From Azophilus sp965215035 (GTDB lineage Bacteria > Pseudomonadota > Gammaproteobacteria > Pseudomonadales > Azotimanducaceae), in the NCBI GenBank assembly GCA_965215035.1, contig OZ244040.1, positions 2,480,001-2,544,000 of the forward strand: DNA of 64,000 nt, in the 5' to 3' direction. Position numbers and translations under genes: made by a program. Of the stretch, positions 52,630 through 62,016 are shown piece by piece. Every line of letters begins with the position of its first letter. Position 1 is the first letter of the stretch. Under the pieces are notes generated by a model. The model saw nothing but the letters and a program-made list of their open reading frames with translations, was not told where the DNA came from and ran no database searches.

Positions 52630-54099
52630 ATGGCCGTTCGCACGCGCATCGCTCCATCGCCGACCGGTGACCCGCACCTCGGCACCGCCTATATGGCGCT
52701 CTTCAACCGGGCGCTGGCGAGAAGCCGGGGCGGGCAGTTCATCGTGCGCATCGAAGACACCGACGCGGCACGATGCACACCCGAGGCGGAACGCGCCATT
52801 CTGGAGGGGTTGGAGTGGCTCGGCATCGATTGGGACGAGGGCCCCGGCGTCGGCGGACCCTGCGGCCCCTACCGTCAGAGCGAGCGCCTCGATATCTACC
52901 GGCGGTACGCCGAACGGCTCGTTGCGGCGGGGCATGGGTTCCGCTGCTTCTGTGACCGGGAGCGCCTGGACAAACTGCGTGCGGCGCAACGGGCGGCGGG
53001 CGAGAACCCCGGTTACGACGGCCGCTGCCTGGGCCTTGCGCCGGCCGCCGTGGCAGAGCGCGTGCGGCGTGGCGATGCCCATGTGATTCGAATGCGTGTG
53101 CCCCGGGAGGGCGCTTGCCGATTCCGGGATGAGTTGCGCGGCGATATCGAGATACCCTTCAGCCAGGTCGACATGCAGGTGTTGATGAAGGCGGACGGGT
53201 TCCCCACCTACCATCTGGCGGTGGTGGTCGACGATCACCTGATGGGCATCACCCACATCATGCGCGGCGAAGAGTGGATTTCCTCCGCGCCCAAGCACCG
53301 GCTGCTGTTCGGCTATTTCGGCTGGGAGATGCCGGCGATGATCCACCTGCCGCTGCTGCGCAATCCCGACCGCAGCAAGCTGTCGAAACGCCGCAACCCC
53401 ACCGGCATCGATTACTACCGCGACACGGGCTATCTGCCCGAGGCGCTCGTCAACTACCTGGCGTCGATGGGCTGGTCGATGCCCGACGAACGGGAGCTGT
53501 TCAGCCTGGCTGAGTTTGAGCAGGCCTTCGACTTCCGCCGCATCGTTCTGGGTGGCCCCGTATTCGACATCGAGAAGTTGAACTGGATGAACGGCCAATA
53601 CCTGCGTCGGCTCGACCCCGGCGAGTTTCTGGCCCGTTTTCTGGCCTGGGCGGGGGGCCGCGACCGGCTTGAGGCACTTGTTCCCCTGGTTCGGGAGCGT
53701 GCCGAACGGTTCGCGGATATTGCCGCGCGGGTCGATTACCTGATCGGCGACCGCAGGCCCCTGGATGCCGTGGATTTCCAACACAAGCGGCTTGCAGCCG
53801 ATGTGGTCGCGGAGATACTGTTCCGCGCTACCCGGGATTTCGACGGCCTGCGCTCCTGGAACCGGGACCTCCTGCACGAGGTCTGCCGGAACAATGCCGA
53901 GCGCATGCAACTGCGACTGGGCGATTTTCTATTTCCACTGTTCGTGGCGATCAGCGGGCGGCGGGTGGCGTTGCCGTTGTTCGAGTCGATGGTGTTGCTG
54001 GGGCGCGAGCTAACGCGTGCGCGTCTGCGTGATGCCATGGGCGTTCTGGGCCTATCGAACAAGCAGTTGAAGCGGCTGCAGAAGCGCACTCGCCCCTGA
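52630..54099 (+). CDS. gltX: Glutamyl-tRNA synthetase
   Basis: 489 residues. RIAPSPTGDPHLGTAYMALF (HIGH-type), IVRIEDTDAARCTPEAE and PDRSKLSKRRNPTGI (KMSKS-type) are intact, and an alpha-helical anticodon-binding domain fills the last 150 residues, so this is the full synthetase rather than the short glutamyl-Q enzyme. Whether it also charges tRNA-Gln cannot be judged. ATG 52630 is close to the start of homology. Confidence 0.94.
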   Translation: MAVRTRIAPSPTGDPHLGTAYMALFNRALARSRGGQFIVRIEDTDAARCTPEAERAILEGLEWLGIDWDEGPGVGGPCGPYRQSERLDIYRRYAERLVAAGHGFRCFCDRERLDKLRAAQRAAGENPGYDGRCLGLAPAAVAERVRRGDAHVIRMRVPREGACRFRDELRGDIEIPFSQVDMQVLMKADGFPTYHLAVVVDDHLMGITHIMRGEEWISSAPKHRLLFGYFGWEMPAMIHLPLLRNPDRSKLSKRRNPTGIDYYRDTGYLPEALVNYLASMGWSMPDERELFSLAEFEQAFDFRRIVLGGPVFDIEKLNWMNGQYLRRLDPGEFLARFLAWAGGRDRLEALVPLVRERAERFADIAARVDYLIGDRRPLDAVDFQHKRLAADVVAEILFRATRDFDGLRSWNRDLLHEVCRNNAERMQLRLGDFLFPLFVAISGRRVALPLFESMVLLGRELTRARLRDAMGVLGLSNKQLKRLQKRTRP

Positions 54100-54287
54100 T
54101 CGCAGACCGGCAACGCCCGCCAACGCCCCGATGCGCAACTGCGCGGCCCGGCTCGACGGGGTTCGGTCGATTTGGGCGTCCAATTGTAGCGCTTCCATGG
54201 GCACATGGAGCTTAGCGGGAGTGGTTGAGCCCGGCCTTGTGCAGCGTCGTCACGGCTGCGATGCCCGCCGTGCAAGGCGGTGTGGGG

Positions 54288-55274
54288 TCAGGTTAGCGGG
54301 TTGTAGGTGCCCGCGGAGCGGCCGCGTTGCTGAATCAGCGCCAGCACCGCATCGATGGTGGGTGTCGGCACATCGACCAGACATCCGAGTTCCTGCACGG
54401 CGGTGATCAGGGCATCGATCTCCATGGGTCGGCCCGCCTCCAGATCCTGGAGCATCGAGGTCTTGTGCCGGCCGATCGCGGCGGCGGCGGCAAGCCGGCG
54501 GTCGATGTCGATCTTGAAGGTAACACCGAACCGCTCCGCGATCGCCCGGCCTTCCCGCATCATCAGCCTGCACAGGCGGGCGGTGCCGGGTTCTCCGGCA
54601 ATCCTGTCCAAGGTGGCGTGGGTCAGGGCGCTGATCGGGTTGAAGCTGAGATTGCCCAGCAGTTTCAACCAGATTTCATCCCTGGGGTTGGGCTTTACCC
54701 GGCACCGGAAACCGGCATCGCGGAGCGTCTCGGCAAGCCGGGTAACGCGGTTTGTTATCCGGCCATCCGGTTCTCCTAGGGTCAGCCGGTTGCCTTCGAT
54801 GTGCCGGATAACCCCGGGTTCGACGATCTCGGTTGCGGGATAGACGATGCAGCCGACCGCCCGCGCCGGGCCCACCGCCTCCCAGATGCGCCCGCCCGGG
54901 TCGACGCTGTCGATTCTGCGGTTCTCATAGGGCCCCCCGCACCCGTAGAAATACCACCAGGGAATGCCGTTTACCGCGGTCACAACGGCGGTGTCCTCAT
55001 GCAGCAAAGGCGCCATTAGCCCAGCTACGCCGGGAAAGGAATGCGCCTTCAGCGTAACGATGACATAGTCCTGGGGGCCGGCCTCGGCTGGGTGCTCGAT
55101 GCAACGCGGCCGGGCAATGCGCTCTTCATCGTCGATGAGCAGCCTGACGCCGCCCGCGCGCATGGCGGCTAGGTGTGCGCCCCGGGCGATTAGGGTGACC
55201 TCGTGGTCGGCGCGGGCCAACTGAACGCCTAGGTAACCGCCGATCGCTCCGGCCCCATAGATGCAGATGCGCAT
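54288..55274 (-). CDS. panE: Ketopantoate reductase family protein
   Basis: 328 residues. The Rossmann loop RICIYGAGAIGGYLGVQLAR opens the protein; LKAHSFPGVAGLM, RDEIWLKLLGNLSFNPISAL (catalytic Lys) and KTSMLQDLEAGRPMEIDALI are the ApbA/PanE signatures. It reduces 2-dehydropantoate to pantoate, the first dedicated intermediate of CoA synthesis. It is the last gene of the coaX-ligase-panE operon, touching the ligase stop. Some PanE homologues reduce other 2-oxo acids, so the symbol is by similarity and context. Confidence 0.8.
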   Translation of the reverse strand: MRICIYGAGAIGGYLGVQLARADHEVTLIARGAHLAAMRAGGVRLLIDDEERIARPRCIEHPAEAGPQDYVIVTLKAHSFPGVAGLMAPLLHEDTAVVTAVNGIPWWYFYGCGGPYENRRIDSVDPGGRIWEAVGPARAVGCIVYPATEIVEPGVIRHIEGNRLTLGEPDGRITNRVTRLAETLRDAGFRCRVKPNPRDEIWLKLLGNLSFNPISALTHATLDRIAGEPGTARLCRLMMREGRAIAERFGVTFKIDIDRRLAAAAAIGRHKTSMLQDLEAGRPMEIDALITAVQELGCLVDVPTPTIDAVLALIQQRGRSAGTYNPLT

Positions 55275-56857
55275 TAGGCGAGCCTCAGCCTGGCTGCGAG
55301 CCCGATGCGCTGCGGCTTGCCGGTTGCGCCCTTGGGAATCTCGTCCACTAGCAGCACCTGGCGCGGTACCTTGAATGCCGCCAGCCGGTTTGCGGCGAAG
55401 CGGCGAATATCGTCCTCTCCGGCCACGGCGCCCTCGCGCAACACCACCGCCGCCGCCACCTCTTCGCCAAGCGTTGCGTGCGCCACGGCGAACGTAATCG
55501 CCTGGCTTACCTCGGGGTGATCGAGCAGCACGTCGTCCACTTCGTGGGGAGATATCTTCTCGCCGCCCCGGTTGATGATTTCCTTTAGCCTGCCGGTAAT
55601 GGTCACATAACCCTGGTTGTCCATCACGGCCTGGTCGCCGGTGCGGAACCAGCCACTGGCGAATGCCCTGGCGTTCGCCGCCGCGTTGTTTTCGTAGCCG
55701 GTCATGACGTTGTCACCGCGGATGACGACCTCACCCGGCTGGCCGGGGCCGAGCAACGCATCGGTTGCCTCGTCCATGATCGCCACTTCCGGCCCGGCCG
55801 CGCGGCCCACGGTGCCGGGGGTGCGCCGCCCCGGGGGCAGTAGGTTGCTGGTCACCTGATGAGCGGCCTCGGTCATGGCGTAGGCTTCGATGACGGGTAC
55901 GCGGAAGGTCGCCTCAAGATCCGCGAATACCTGGCGCGGCAACGGCGACGAGGCGGAACGGATGAAGCGCAGCCGGGCTTGGTCGATGATGCCCCGGTTG
56001 CGGGCCGCACGGCGGAGAATGGCGTGGTGCATGGTCGGCACGGCGGTGTACCAGGTGGGGTTAGCCTCCTTGAGCCAGGAATAAAAGCGTAGCGCGTCGA
56101 ACCCCGGTGTGGCGCAGATCGCGCCACCGGCCGCGAGTGATGCCACCAGCGCCGCCATCAGTCCGTGGATGTGGAAGAGTGGCATGATGTTCAGGCACAG
56201 ATCGCCGGTGCCGAGCCCCAGGGTAGCCGCGATGTTGCGGGCGGAGGCGCAGAGGTTCCGGTGGCTCAGCGGCACGATTTTCGGGCGCGAGGTCGTCCCG
56301 GACGTGTGCAACATCAAGGCGGTGTCATCTGGCTGGGCGGGCCCCTCCGCCGCAGCCGGTTGGCGGTTGGCGTCGGCGGTCGCTTCGAGCCGGAACGTAC
56401 CGGCCGGCTGCGCCGCGTCCACAGCCAGTTCGACGACCCGTATGCCGAGCCGCCGTGCCGCGTCGGCGGCCGGGGAATCGGTGCCCCGTTGCACCACGAG
56501 AACCTTAGCCATGAGGTCGGACAGGTAGAATTCGAATTCCGCCCGCCTATGGGCGGGGTTGAGCGGAGCGGCTATGGCATGGCAACCGATGGCGAGGAAA
56601 CTTGCCGCCATTGCCGGGCCATTCGGCAGGACGATCGCCACCCGGTCGCCCCGGCAGATGCCCAGTTCGCGCAGGAGGCCGCCGCTGTGGTCGACGAGTG
56701 CGCGTAGCGCGTTGAATGAAAGTGGCGCCCGGCCCGGGGCCAGTATGGCGGGAGCGCCCCCGGCCCCGGAATCCAGCAGGGTGCGAAGTGTCCGATGATC
56801 GTTGCGAAGCGGCGGCTCAGGGTACGCCGATGCGGATTCGTTGAACCGGCCCGTCAT
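55274..56857 (-). CDS. AMP-dependent acyl-CoA synthetase (oxalate-CoA ligase-like)
   Basis: 527 residues. The adenylation motifs are LMLHTSGTTSRPKIVPLSHR (A3), VIEAYAMTEAAHQV (A5), SGWFRTGDQAVMDNQGYVTI (A7), GRLKEIINRGGEKISPHEVD (A8) and the catalytic Lys in IPKGATGKPQRI (A10). The sequence resembles the Pcs60/AAE3 branch, which includes oxalyl-CoA synthetases. It overlaps coaX by 4 bases and panE by 1, which ties it to CoA synthesis; the acid it activates is unknown. Confidence 0.85.
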   Translation of the reverse strand: MTGRFNESASAYPEPPLRNDHRTLRTLLDSGAGGAPAILAPGRAPLSFNALRALVDHSGGLLRELGICRGDRVAIVLPNGPAMAASFLAIGCHAIAAPLNPAHRRAEFEFYLSDLMAKVLVVQRGTDSPAADAARRLGIRVVELAVDAAQPAGTFRLEATADANRQPAAAEGPAQPDDTALMLHTSGTTSRPKIVPLSHRNLCASARNIAATLGLGTGDLCLNIMPLFHIHGLMAALVASLAAGGAICATPGFDALRFYSWLKEANPTWYTAVPTMHHAILRRAARNRGIIDQARLRFIRSASSPLPRQVFADLEATFRVPVIEAYAMTEAAHQVTSNLLPPGRRTPGTVGRAAGPEVAIMDEATDALLGPGQPGEVVIRGDNVMTGYENNAAANARAFASGWFRTGDQAVMDNQGYVTITGRLKEIINRGGEKISPHEVDDVLLDHPEVSQAITFAVAHATLGEEVAAAVVLREGAVAGEDDIRRFAANRLAAFKVPRQVLLVDEIPKGATGKPQRIGLAARLRLA

Positions 56858-57624
56858 CGGTTCAGTCGCAGGGCCTCCAGGAGGCCGGACAGGATCAGGT
56901 CCGGTACGACCTGGTCGAAGAGGCGTTCCCGGTTGAACAGGTGTGAAAAGCCGCCGGTACCGATGACCACGGGCGGGTCGTCGGGGAACAGTTCCCGGGT
57001 GATACGCCCGACAATCTCCTTCACCATGCCGACATTGCTCCAGTACAGGCCGCTCTGAATGCTCTCCACCGTCGAGCGCCCGATGCAGGAGCGCACGGGC
57101 TTAATCTCCACCGACGGAAGCTGCGCGGTGTTCGCTTCCAGCGCGTCCATGGACAGCCGCAGACCCGGCAGTATGTTGCCGCCGAGGAACTCCCGCTCCC
57201 TGCTGATGGCGCACACGGTGGTTGCCGTACCGAAGTCGACGACGATCAGGTTGCGGCCCGGGAACAGCTTCACGGCGCCCATGGCATCGGCGATGCGGTC
57301 GGTGCCCACTTCCTTCGGATCCTTGTAGCGGATTTTCAACCCGGTCTTTATGCCGGGCCGCAGGATCAGGGGATCGATGCCGAAGTACTTCTGGCAGCAG
57401 GCCCTGAGCGAGTAGTTCAGGTCCGGGACGACGGAACAGGCGGCCACCTCCTCGATGGCATCGGGATCGATGCGGTTTTCCCGCAGTGCGGCGCGCAGGA
57501 ATATCCCCAATTCATCCGAGGAACTGCGGGTGGTGGAGGTACGGCGGAACTGCGCCTTGAGGCGGTCATTCTCGAAGACGCCGCCGTAGATCTGGCTGTT
57601 GCCGACATCGAGGCCCAGAATCAT
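56854..57624 (-). CDS. coaX: Type III pantothenate kinase
   Basis: 256 residues. The ASKHA phosphate loops are MILGLDVGNSQIYGGVFEN and LIVVDFGTATTVCAIS; EVGTDRIADAMGA and GGNILPGLRLSMDALEANTA are typical CoaX motifs. It phosphorylates pantothenate, the first step of CoA synthesis, without feedback inhibition by CoA in known members. It leads the operon with the acyl-CoA ligase and panE. Confidence 0.94.
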   Translation of the reverse strand: MILGLDVGNSQIYGGVFENDRLKAQFRRTSTTRSSSDELGIFLRAALRENRIDPDAIEEVAACSVVPDLNYSLRACCQKYFGIDPLILRPGIKTGLKIRYKDPKEVGTDRIADAMGAVKLFPGRNLIVVDFGTATTVCAISREREFLGGNILPGLRLSMDALEANTAQLPSVEIKPVRSCIGRSTVESIQSGLYWSNVGMVKEIVGRITRELFPDDPPVVIGTGGFSHLFNRERLFDQVVPDLILSGLLEALRLNR

Positions 57625-57758
57625 GTGTCACTCCTGCAACTTGTCCAGCATGGGCTGGAAGACACCGTGCGTTTGCCCACACCGGCCGCCTGCCTTGCGC
57701 ATCGGTCTCTTCATGCTGGCCGAACATACCCCGTACGCAGCAGGATTGACATAGGATG

Positions 57759-57815
57759 GCAGCAATTCTCATGGTGGCGTCCGGCTTCCCTGTTCGGCGC
57801 GTAACAGGCCGCATT
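57759..57815 (+). repeat. Repeat family E, copy 2
   Basis: GCAGCAATTCTCATGGTGGC and following bases through TTCGGCGCGTAACAGGCCGC match 48568-48622. It is followed directly by an extra arm of repeat family A (TTCAAACGGATACACCACCT, 57814-57833). Confidence 0.45.
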
Positions 57816-57846
57816 TTCAAACGGATACACCACCTCCGATGCGGTA

Positions 57847-57926
57847 GTGTATCGGTTTGCATCCCGAGCCTACCGAATCCCCTGTGTGCCGTGCCTCCGT
57901 TCGGTCCGCAAATTCAAACGGATACT
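57847..57926. repeat. Repeat family A, copy 3
   Basis: GTGTATCGGTTTGCATC (57847-57863) is the left arm; the right arm AATTCAAACGGATACT (57910-57925) is partly degenerate. The interior matches copies at 6715 and 8466. With family E copy 2 it fills the otherwise gene-free stretch 57625-58005 upstream of tRNA-Ala. Confidence 0.65.
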
Positions 57927-58005
57927 CTCCGATGCCGGTTTCTATGCGATTGCCCGTGCAGGCGGTACAATAGACCGCCTGCGCCCGGAAATGGGCGAAG
58001 CACAT

Positions 58006-58081
<76 letters not shown>

Positions 58082-58087
58082 TTCCAC

Positions 58088-58672
58088 AGTCCAGCACAGT
58101 CCGGTAAAGCCCAGATAACTTTCTTTACTGCGCTTGAACAAGGCGTCGAGGTCGTTCGCCACCTGAAAGGTGGTCTCCGGCGATGTCGTGTGCCGACCCC
58201 AGTGAAAGCCGTGCCACACTCCTGGATACAACTTGGCTTGCACGGGCCGGCCCAGGCCGGCCAGCTCCCCCACGAAATTCGCGAACATGATTCCGCTATC
58301 GCCGTGTCGGTCGCCCTGCAGCAGGAAAATGGGCGTGGGCGTCCCCGCCAGCTTCCGCCTTATGGCCGCTTGTAGCTTGGGCGTGTAAATCGACAGGGGC
58401 GCCGCCCGGAGCCAGTTGTCCATAAGAACCTCGGTCATCGTGCGGCTTTCGCCATAAAATTCGTTCTTCGCGAATTCCTCTTCCTCGACGAGCACGCCGT
58501 TCTCGTCCGTAACCATCCACAGGGTGGTCGCGGGCTCTCCAACGGCCACCGCCGCTGTCTTCCCGGTTGTCGCTATGCCGAGAGCGGGCATGCCGCCGCC
58601 ACTGGTGCCGAAGGCCACGATGCTGTCCGCATCCATGTCAGGACGCGCTTTCAGTGCCTCAAGAAGGTTGCG
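58088..58672 (-). pseudogene. Alpha/beta-hydrolase C-terminal fragment
   Basis: The frame LLEALKARPDMDADSIVAFG with nucleophile-like GTSGGG, then FLLQGDRHGDSG and LYPGVWHGFHW (acid and His region), is the C-terminal part of an S9/dienelactone-hydrolase-type enzyme. It has no N-terminus: at 58672 it abuts the truncated symporter. The original stop is lost and the frame runs on antisense through tRNA-Ala. Length of the remnant is about 190 residues. Confidence 0.75.
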
Positions 58673-58674
58673 TT

Positions 58675-59380
58675 AATCTTCTGCAGGTAGTTGTACAGAC
58701 TGCCCGTGGTATCGATCATGGGCGCGATCAACATGGCGGACAACGCCAACACAACGCTGCACCAGCGCCCGGACCGCACCATTTGCCGGCCATCGGCATT
58801 CCTGTTGATCAACGCACGGTAGATGCCTTGGCTGAACAGCGTCGCCGAACTGTTCAAAACGCTGTTGAAAGTACTGAGGATGGCACCGACCATGACGGCG
58901 GCGAACAGTCCAACCAGCACGGATGGCAGCACCGCCTTGACCAACGTTGGATAGGCCATCAAGTATTGATCGGGGCCAAGCGTATCCTTGAACATGTGAA
59001 ATGCGATCACGCCGGGCAGAACGATTACGAACGGCCCGAGTAATTTGAAGCACGCGGCAATCAACACACCTTTTTGGCCCTCGGCGAGGCTTTTTGCGCC
59101 AAGCGATCATTGATAGCGCCATGAGCACCATGGCGAGAGCGGCCGTAGTCTCCCACGCCATCACGGCAATGGTGTGATTGAAGGCGTCACCGTTCAAGCC
59201 GATCAAATGCTCTGTGGATAGATTGGTGAGCATGATCGACCCGGCAATGACCCAGGCGGAAAGGCTTCGCCCACTCGGGAAATAGGCTTCGGTCGAGTCC
59301 ATCCGATCATGCCGCGTCATCCACCAGGCGACGACCGCCACCAACAGGGTAAAGGCAAGAAACGAAACCAGCGTTAGCAC
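58675..59380 (-). pseudogene. Sodium:solute symporter (SSS family), internally deleted
   Basis: The N-terminal piece (MLTLVSFLAFTLLVAVVAWW, then PSGRSLSAWVIAGSIMLTNL and LSTEHLIGLNGDAFNHTIAV) and the later piece (LAEGQKGVLIAACFKLLGPF, VMVGAILSTFNSVLNSSATL) belong to an SglT-like symporter, but the helices between them, perhaps 150-200 residues, are missing and the frame changes near 59090. The C-terminus is cut after LYNYLQKIN near 58678. The intact protein would import a sugar or similar solute with sodium. Confidence 0.8.
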
Positions 59381-60066
59381 CGTTCCCTATCCTGATACAG
59401 GAAGAACGGTTGGTTTCGATTCTCCTCAATGAATTGGACAGCCCGTTCCGTGTATCGCCTGGTAAGGCTCCACTGATTGGCGGGGCGCTCAACGACGGCC
59501 TCGTTTTCCATTAACGGCACGTCCCAGAAATCGATATTCGGCTCTTCAAAAAACAATTCGACGCTCCAAGGCGTCGACAGTCCGCCCGGCGCATCCATAT
59601 CATTGCTGTATGGAATGCCGAAGTAGGAATCGAACCCCTGCCGCATCGGCAAAAACTCTGCAAGATGCCCCAAATGCCATTTGCCGATCGCCGCGGTGGC
59701 GTAGCCTTTTTCCTTGAGCAACTCCGCTATGGTTATCTCGCTTTGCGGAAGCCCCCCGGTCGATGCCGGAAAGAAAACGCGCCGTAGGGGGTGCGTGGGG
59801 CCTACGCCGGTGCGAATCGGCAACCGCCCGGTCAGAAGTGCGGCCCGGCTTGGCGAACACACGCCGGAAGCCGCATAGAAATTGGTCCATTTCAGCCCTT
59901 CGTGGGCCAACCGCTCCAATGTCGGTGTGCGGGCCGTGGGATTGCCGTAGGGGCCGATGTCCGCGTAGCCCATGTCGTCGGCGACAATCAGCACGATGTT
60001 TGGTGGACGATCTTTCTCCACCGATTGATGTGCCGAATCGGCGTCCGGGCGCCGCAACCTGGGCAT
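59374..60066 (-). pseudogene. Sulfatase, C-terminally truncated
   Basis: About 225 residues of an arylsulfatase-type enzyme: PPNIVLIVADDMGYADIGPY (metal-binding Asp pair), the formylglycine site VCSPSRAALLTGR with Cys70, and IGKWHLGH with the catalytic Lys and His. Family members have 450-550 residues; this one stops at FFLYQDRERC, where it joins the start of the symporter. It lacks a signal peptide as preserved. It would have cleaved sulfate esters. Confidence 0.8.
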
Positions 60067-60087
60067 GGTCGTTGCCGTCCAGAATCT

Positions 60088-60267
60088 TCATGGTGTCGTA
60101 CGCAGCAAGGCCGTTTCAGTCTCCGCCTCCGGATGGTGGCGTTCGCCAGCCGACAGCTTCAGCACACCGAGCGCAATGCCGGTGTTCGCTTCGACTTCGT
60201 CGTACTGGGTTATCCACGTCAACTCCGGTGGGAAACCATCGCGATAGCGATTGATGTGCATCCTCAT
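60088..60267 (-). pseudogene. IolB-like cupin, N-terminal fragment
   Basis: About 58 residues from ATG 60267: HINRYRDGFPPELTWITQYD then TGIALGVLKLSAGERHHPEA and ETETALL resemble the start of 5-deoxy-glucuronate isomerase (IolB) cupins. The frame ends abruptly. The assignment rests on a short match and is tentative; a related sugar isomerase is possible. Confidence 0.4.
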
Positions 60268-60304
60268 TTTGGTTGCACTCAAACTATCCAAACATTGAGA
60301 CGAA

Positions 60305-60820
60305 TCACTGTATTTCGGCCATCCGCACCCACCGGCGCTCCGCATGGGATAATCGCACCGCTTCTAGCACGCGGTCTGTTCGATAGGCTGCCCGGAAATT
60401 GGGCCATGTCGCGGAACCGTTCGTAATACCGCTAACCAGATCGCGCGTCTCGATGATTTTCTGGTCGTTGTGGCCGAGACCGTGGCCTGGCGCGGCGCAG
60501 AAGGCGGCGTAATCGGTATGTTCGGGTCCGAGCAGAAGCGTTCGAAAACCACGCCGCCCCGGCGGGTCCCGCGTACCGTAGTATTGCAATTCGCTCATCC
60601 GCCCCTGATCGAACGCAATGGTGCCCTTGCTGCCGACCACTTCGTAGCAAAGGCCCAGTTTGCGACCAGCGGCAATACGACTACAGCCGATGGTGCCGAT
60701 GGCGCCCCCCTCGAAATGACATAGTAGGTGTCCTTCATCTTCGTTTTCAACGGGCAACATCCCAGCGCCGTCGGCGGCGGGCCTAGCCGGAATCGAAATC
60801 GAAACAACCTTGCCGGACAA
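60305..60820 (-). pseudogene. Gfo/Idh/MocA oxidoreductase, C-terminal fragment
   Basis: About 170 residues of the C-terminal domain: VENEDEGHLLCHFEGGAIGT, LCYEVVGSKGTIAFDQGRMS and EHTDYAAFCAAPGHGLGHND are typical of inositol-2-dehydrogenase-like enzymes. The NAD-binding N-terminal half is missing; the remnant begins inside the truncated LacI gene. The natural C-terminus and stop appear intact. Confidence 0.8.
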
Positions 60821-61495
60821 GCCTTGCCGTGTATTTCAGGCGATGTTTCTGCAATGCTTGCCGATACCCGGCAAATCGCTTGGCGCTGGCACCATGATCC
60901 GGGCGTCCCTTGATAAAGCCGATAACCCGGTGCCCCTGTTCGATCAGGTACTCCGTGAGGGCGAACGTCGCCTCTTCGTCCTTGCAGACTATGCTGATCT
61001 CGTCGGCCAATGGCTCCCTGGGCGTTATCGCGGCAAAGGGAATGCGCCTATTGCGCAGCAACGCCGTGACCTCGGGAAAGTCGCCCAGGGGCGCCGGCAG
61101 GACAATTCCTTCCACCCGGGCCTCGGCCGCAAACTCCCCGATGCGCGCCACGATCTCGCGATTGGGCAATGTAAGCGGGCAAAGCAGCAGCGAGTAGCCG
61201 CGTGCGTCGCAAGCGCCGAGCGCCCCATTCACATATCCTTTATATAGCTGAATTCGTGCGCGTTCTCGTACACCAGGCCAATCAAGCGCGACCGTTTACC
61301 GGAAAGCTCCCGCGCCGCCGCATTGGGTTTGTACCGTAGTTTGCGCACCGCGCCCAGCACCTTGTCGCGGGTCTGTTCGCGCACGTTGGGCTCGTTGTTC
61401 ACGACCCGCGAGACGGTTTTGATTGAAACCCCCGCCTGCGCGGCAACGTCGAAGATCGTTACCTTGTTCCGTGGCGTTTCCCGTGTCGATGCCAT
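60783..61495 (-). pseudogene. LacI-family regulator, frameshifted and truncated
   Basis: The DNA-binding headpiece is clear (VTIFDVAAQAGVSIKTVSRV, then VNNEPNVREQTRDKVLGAVR and SGKRSRLIGLVYENAHEFSY). A frameshift near 61232 (an apparent extra AT in GATATGTGAATGGG) separates it from the effector-binding part (GYSLLLCPLTLPNREIVARI, VEGIVLPAPLGDFPEVTALL). The protein ends at CFDFDSG, where the Gfo/Idh fragment begins, so roughly the last third is lost. It probably once controlled the downstream sugar locus. Confidence 0.85.
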
Positions 61496-61827
61496 CGATT
61501 TTCCTGGATTGGAACAGCGAGCACGTGGGCTATCATCGCGTTGGTGACGATACCACCACGCTTGGGAAACGGTCGAAAGCCGAATTCCGCGTTGGTTGCC
61601 TTCGCCGGGTCTGGTGCCTCCTTACCTTCCACACTCACCTCCAGAGAGGTGTAGTCTGCTACCGGAATCGAGGGGGATTCCTCCATCATTAGGCGGTAGA
61701 CGTCCCCGATGTTCAGCTTCAATTCCTCAAGACTTTTGCCCTGGCTGAATACCCCCGGCACTGCACGGAGTTTTCCGACGTGCCGACCGTCATCCAGCCA
61801 GAAATCTCGCGTAAACCTTCGAAGCAT
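61459..61827 (-). CDS. HicB-like antitoxin domain protein
   Basis: 122 residues. FWLDDGRHVGKLRAVPGVFS followed by QGKSLEELKLNIGDVYRLMM is the HicB (UPF0150) fold; AGGAGAAAAG precedes the ATG. The second half (FRPFPKRGGIVTNAMIAHV) lacks a clear ribbon-helix-helix. No HicA toxin frame is visible in 61828-62016. The 3' end overlaps the lacI start by 37 bases. It may be an orphan antitoxin or part of the decay. Confidence 0.55.
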   Translation of the reverse strand: MLRRFTRDFWLDDGRHVGKLRAVPGVFSQGKSLEELKLNIGDVYRLMMEESPSIPVADYTSLEVSVEGKEAPDPAKATNAEFGFRPFPKRGGIVTNAMIAHVLAVPIQENRWHRHGKRHGTR

Positions 61828-62016
61828 CTTTTCTCCTGCAAGTATGGTAGTGGGGCGGCGACTGCAATGGCACGGCTATTCCAGTCGCGAACGCTGGTCT
61901 GTTGTAATAGGAACCTATGGTCACGGCTACACCATTCCGGTAAAGGACGGGTTTCAACAACCAGCGTTTTACGTGCCCCAGCCCCTTGCTATTTGACTCA
62001 GGCGCCAATCTAAGGC

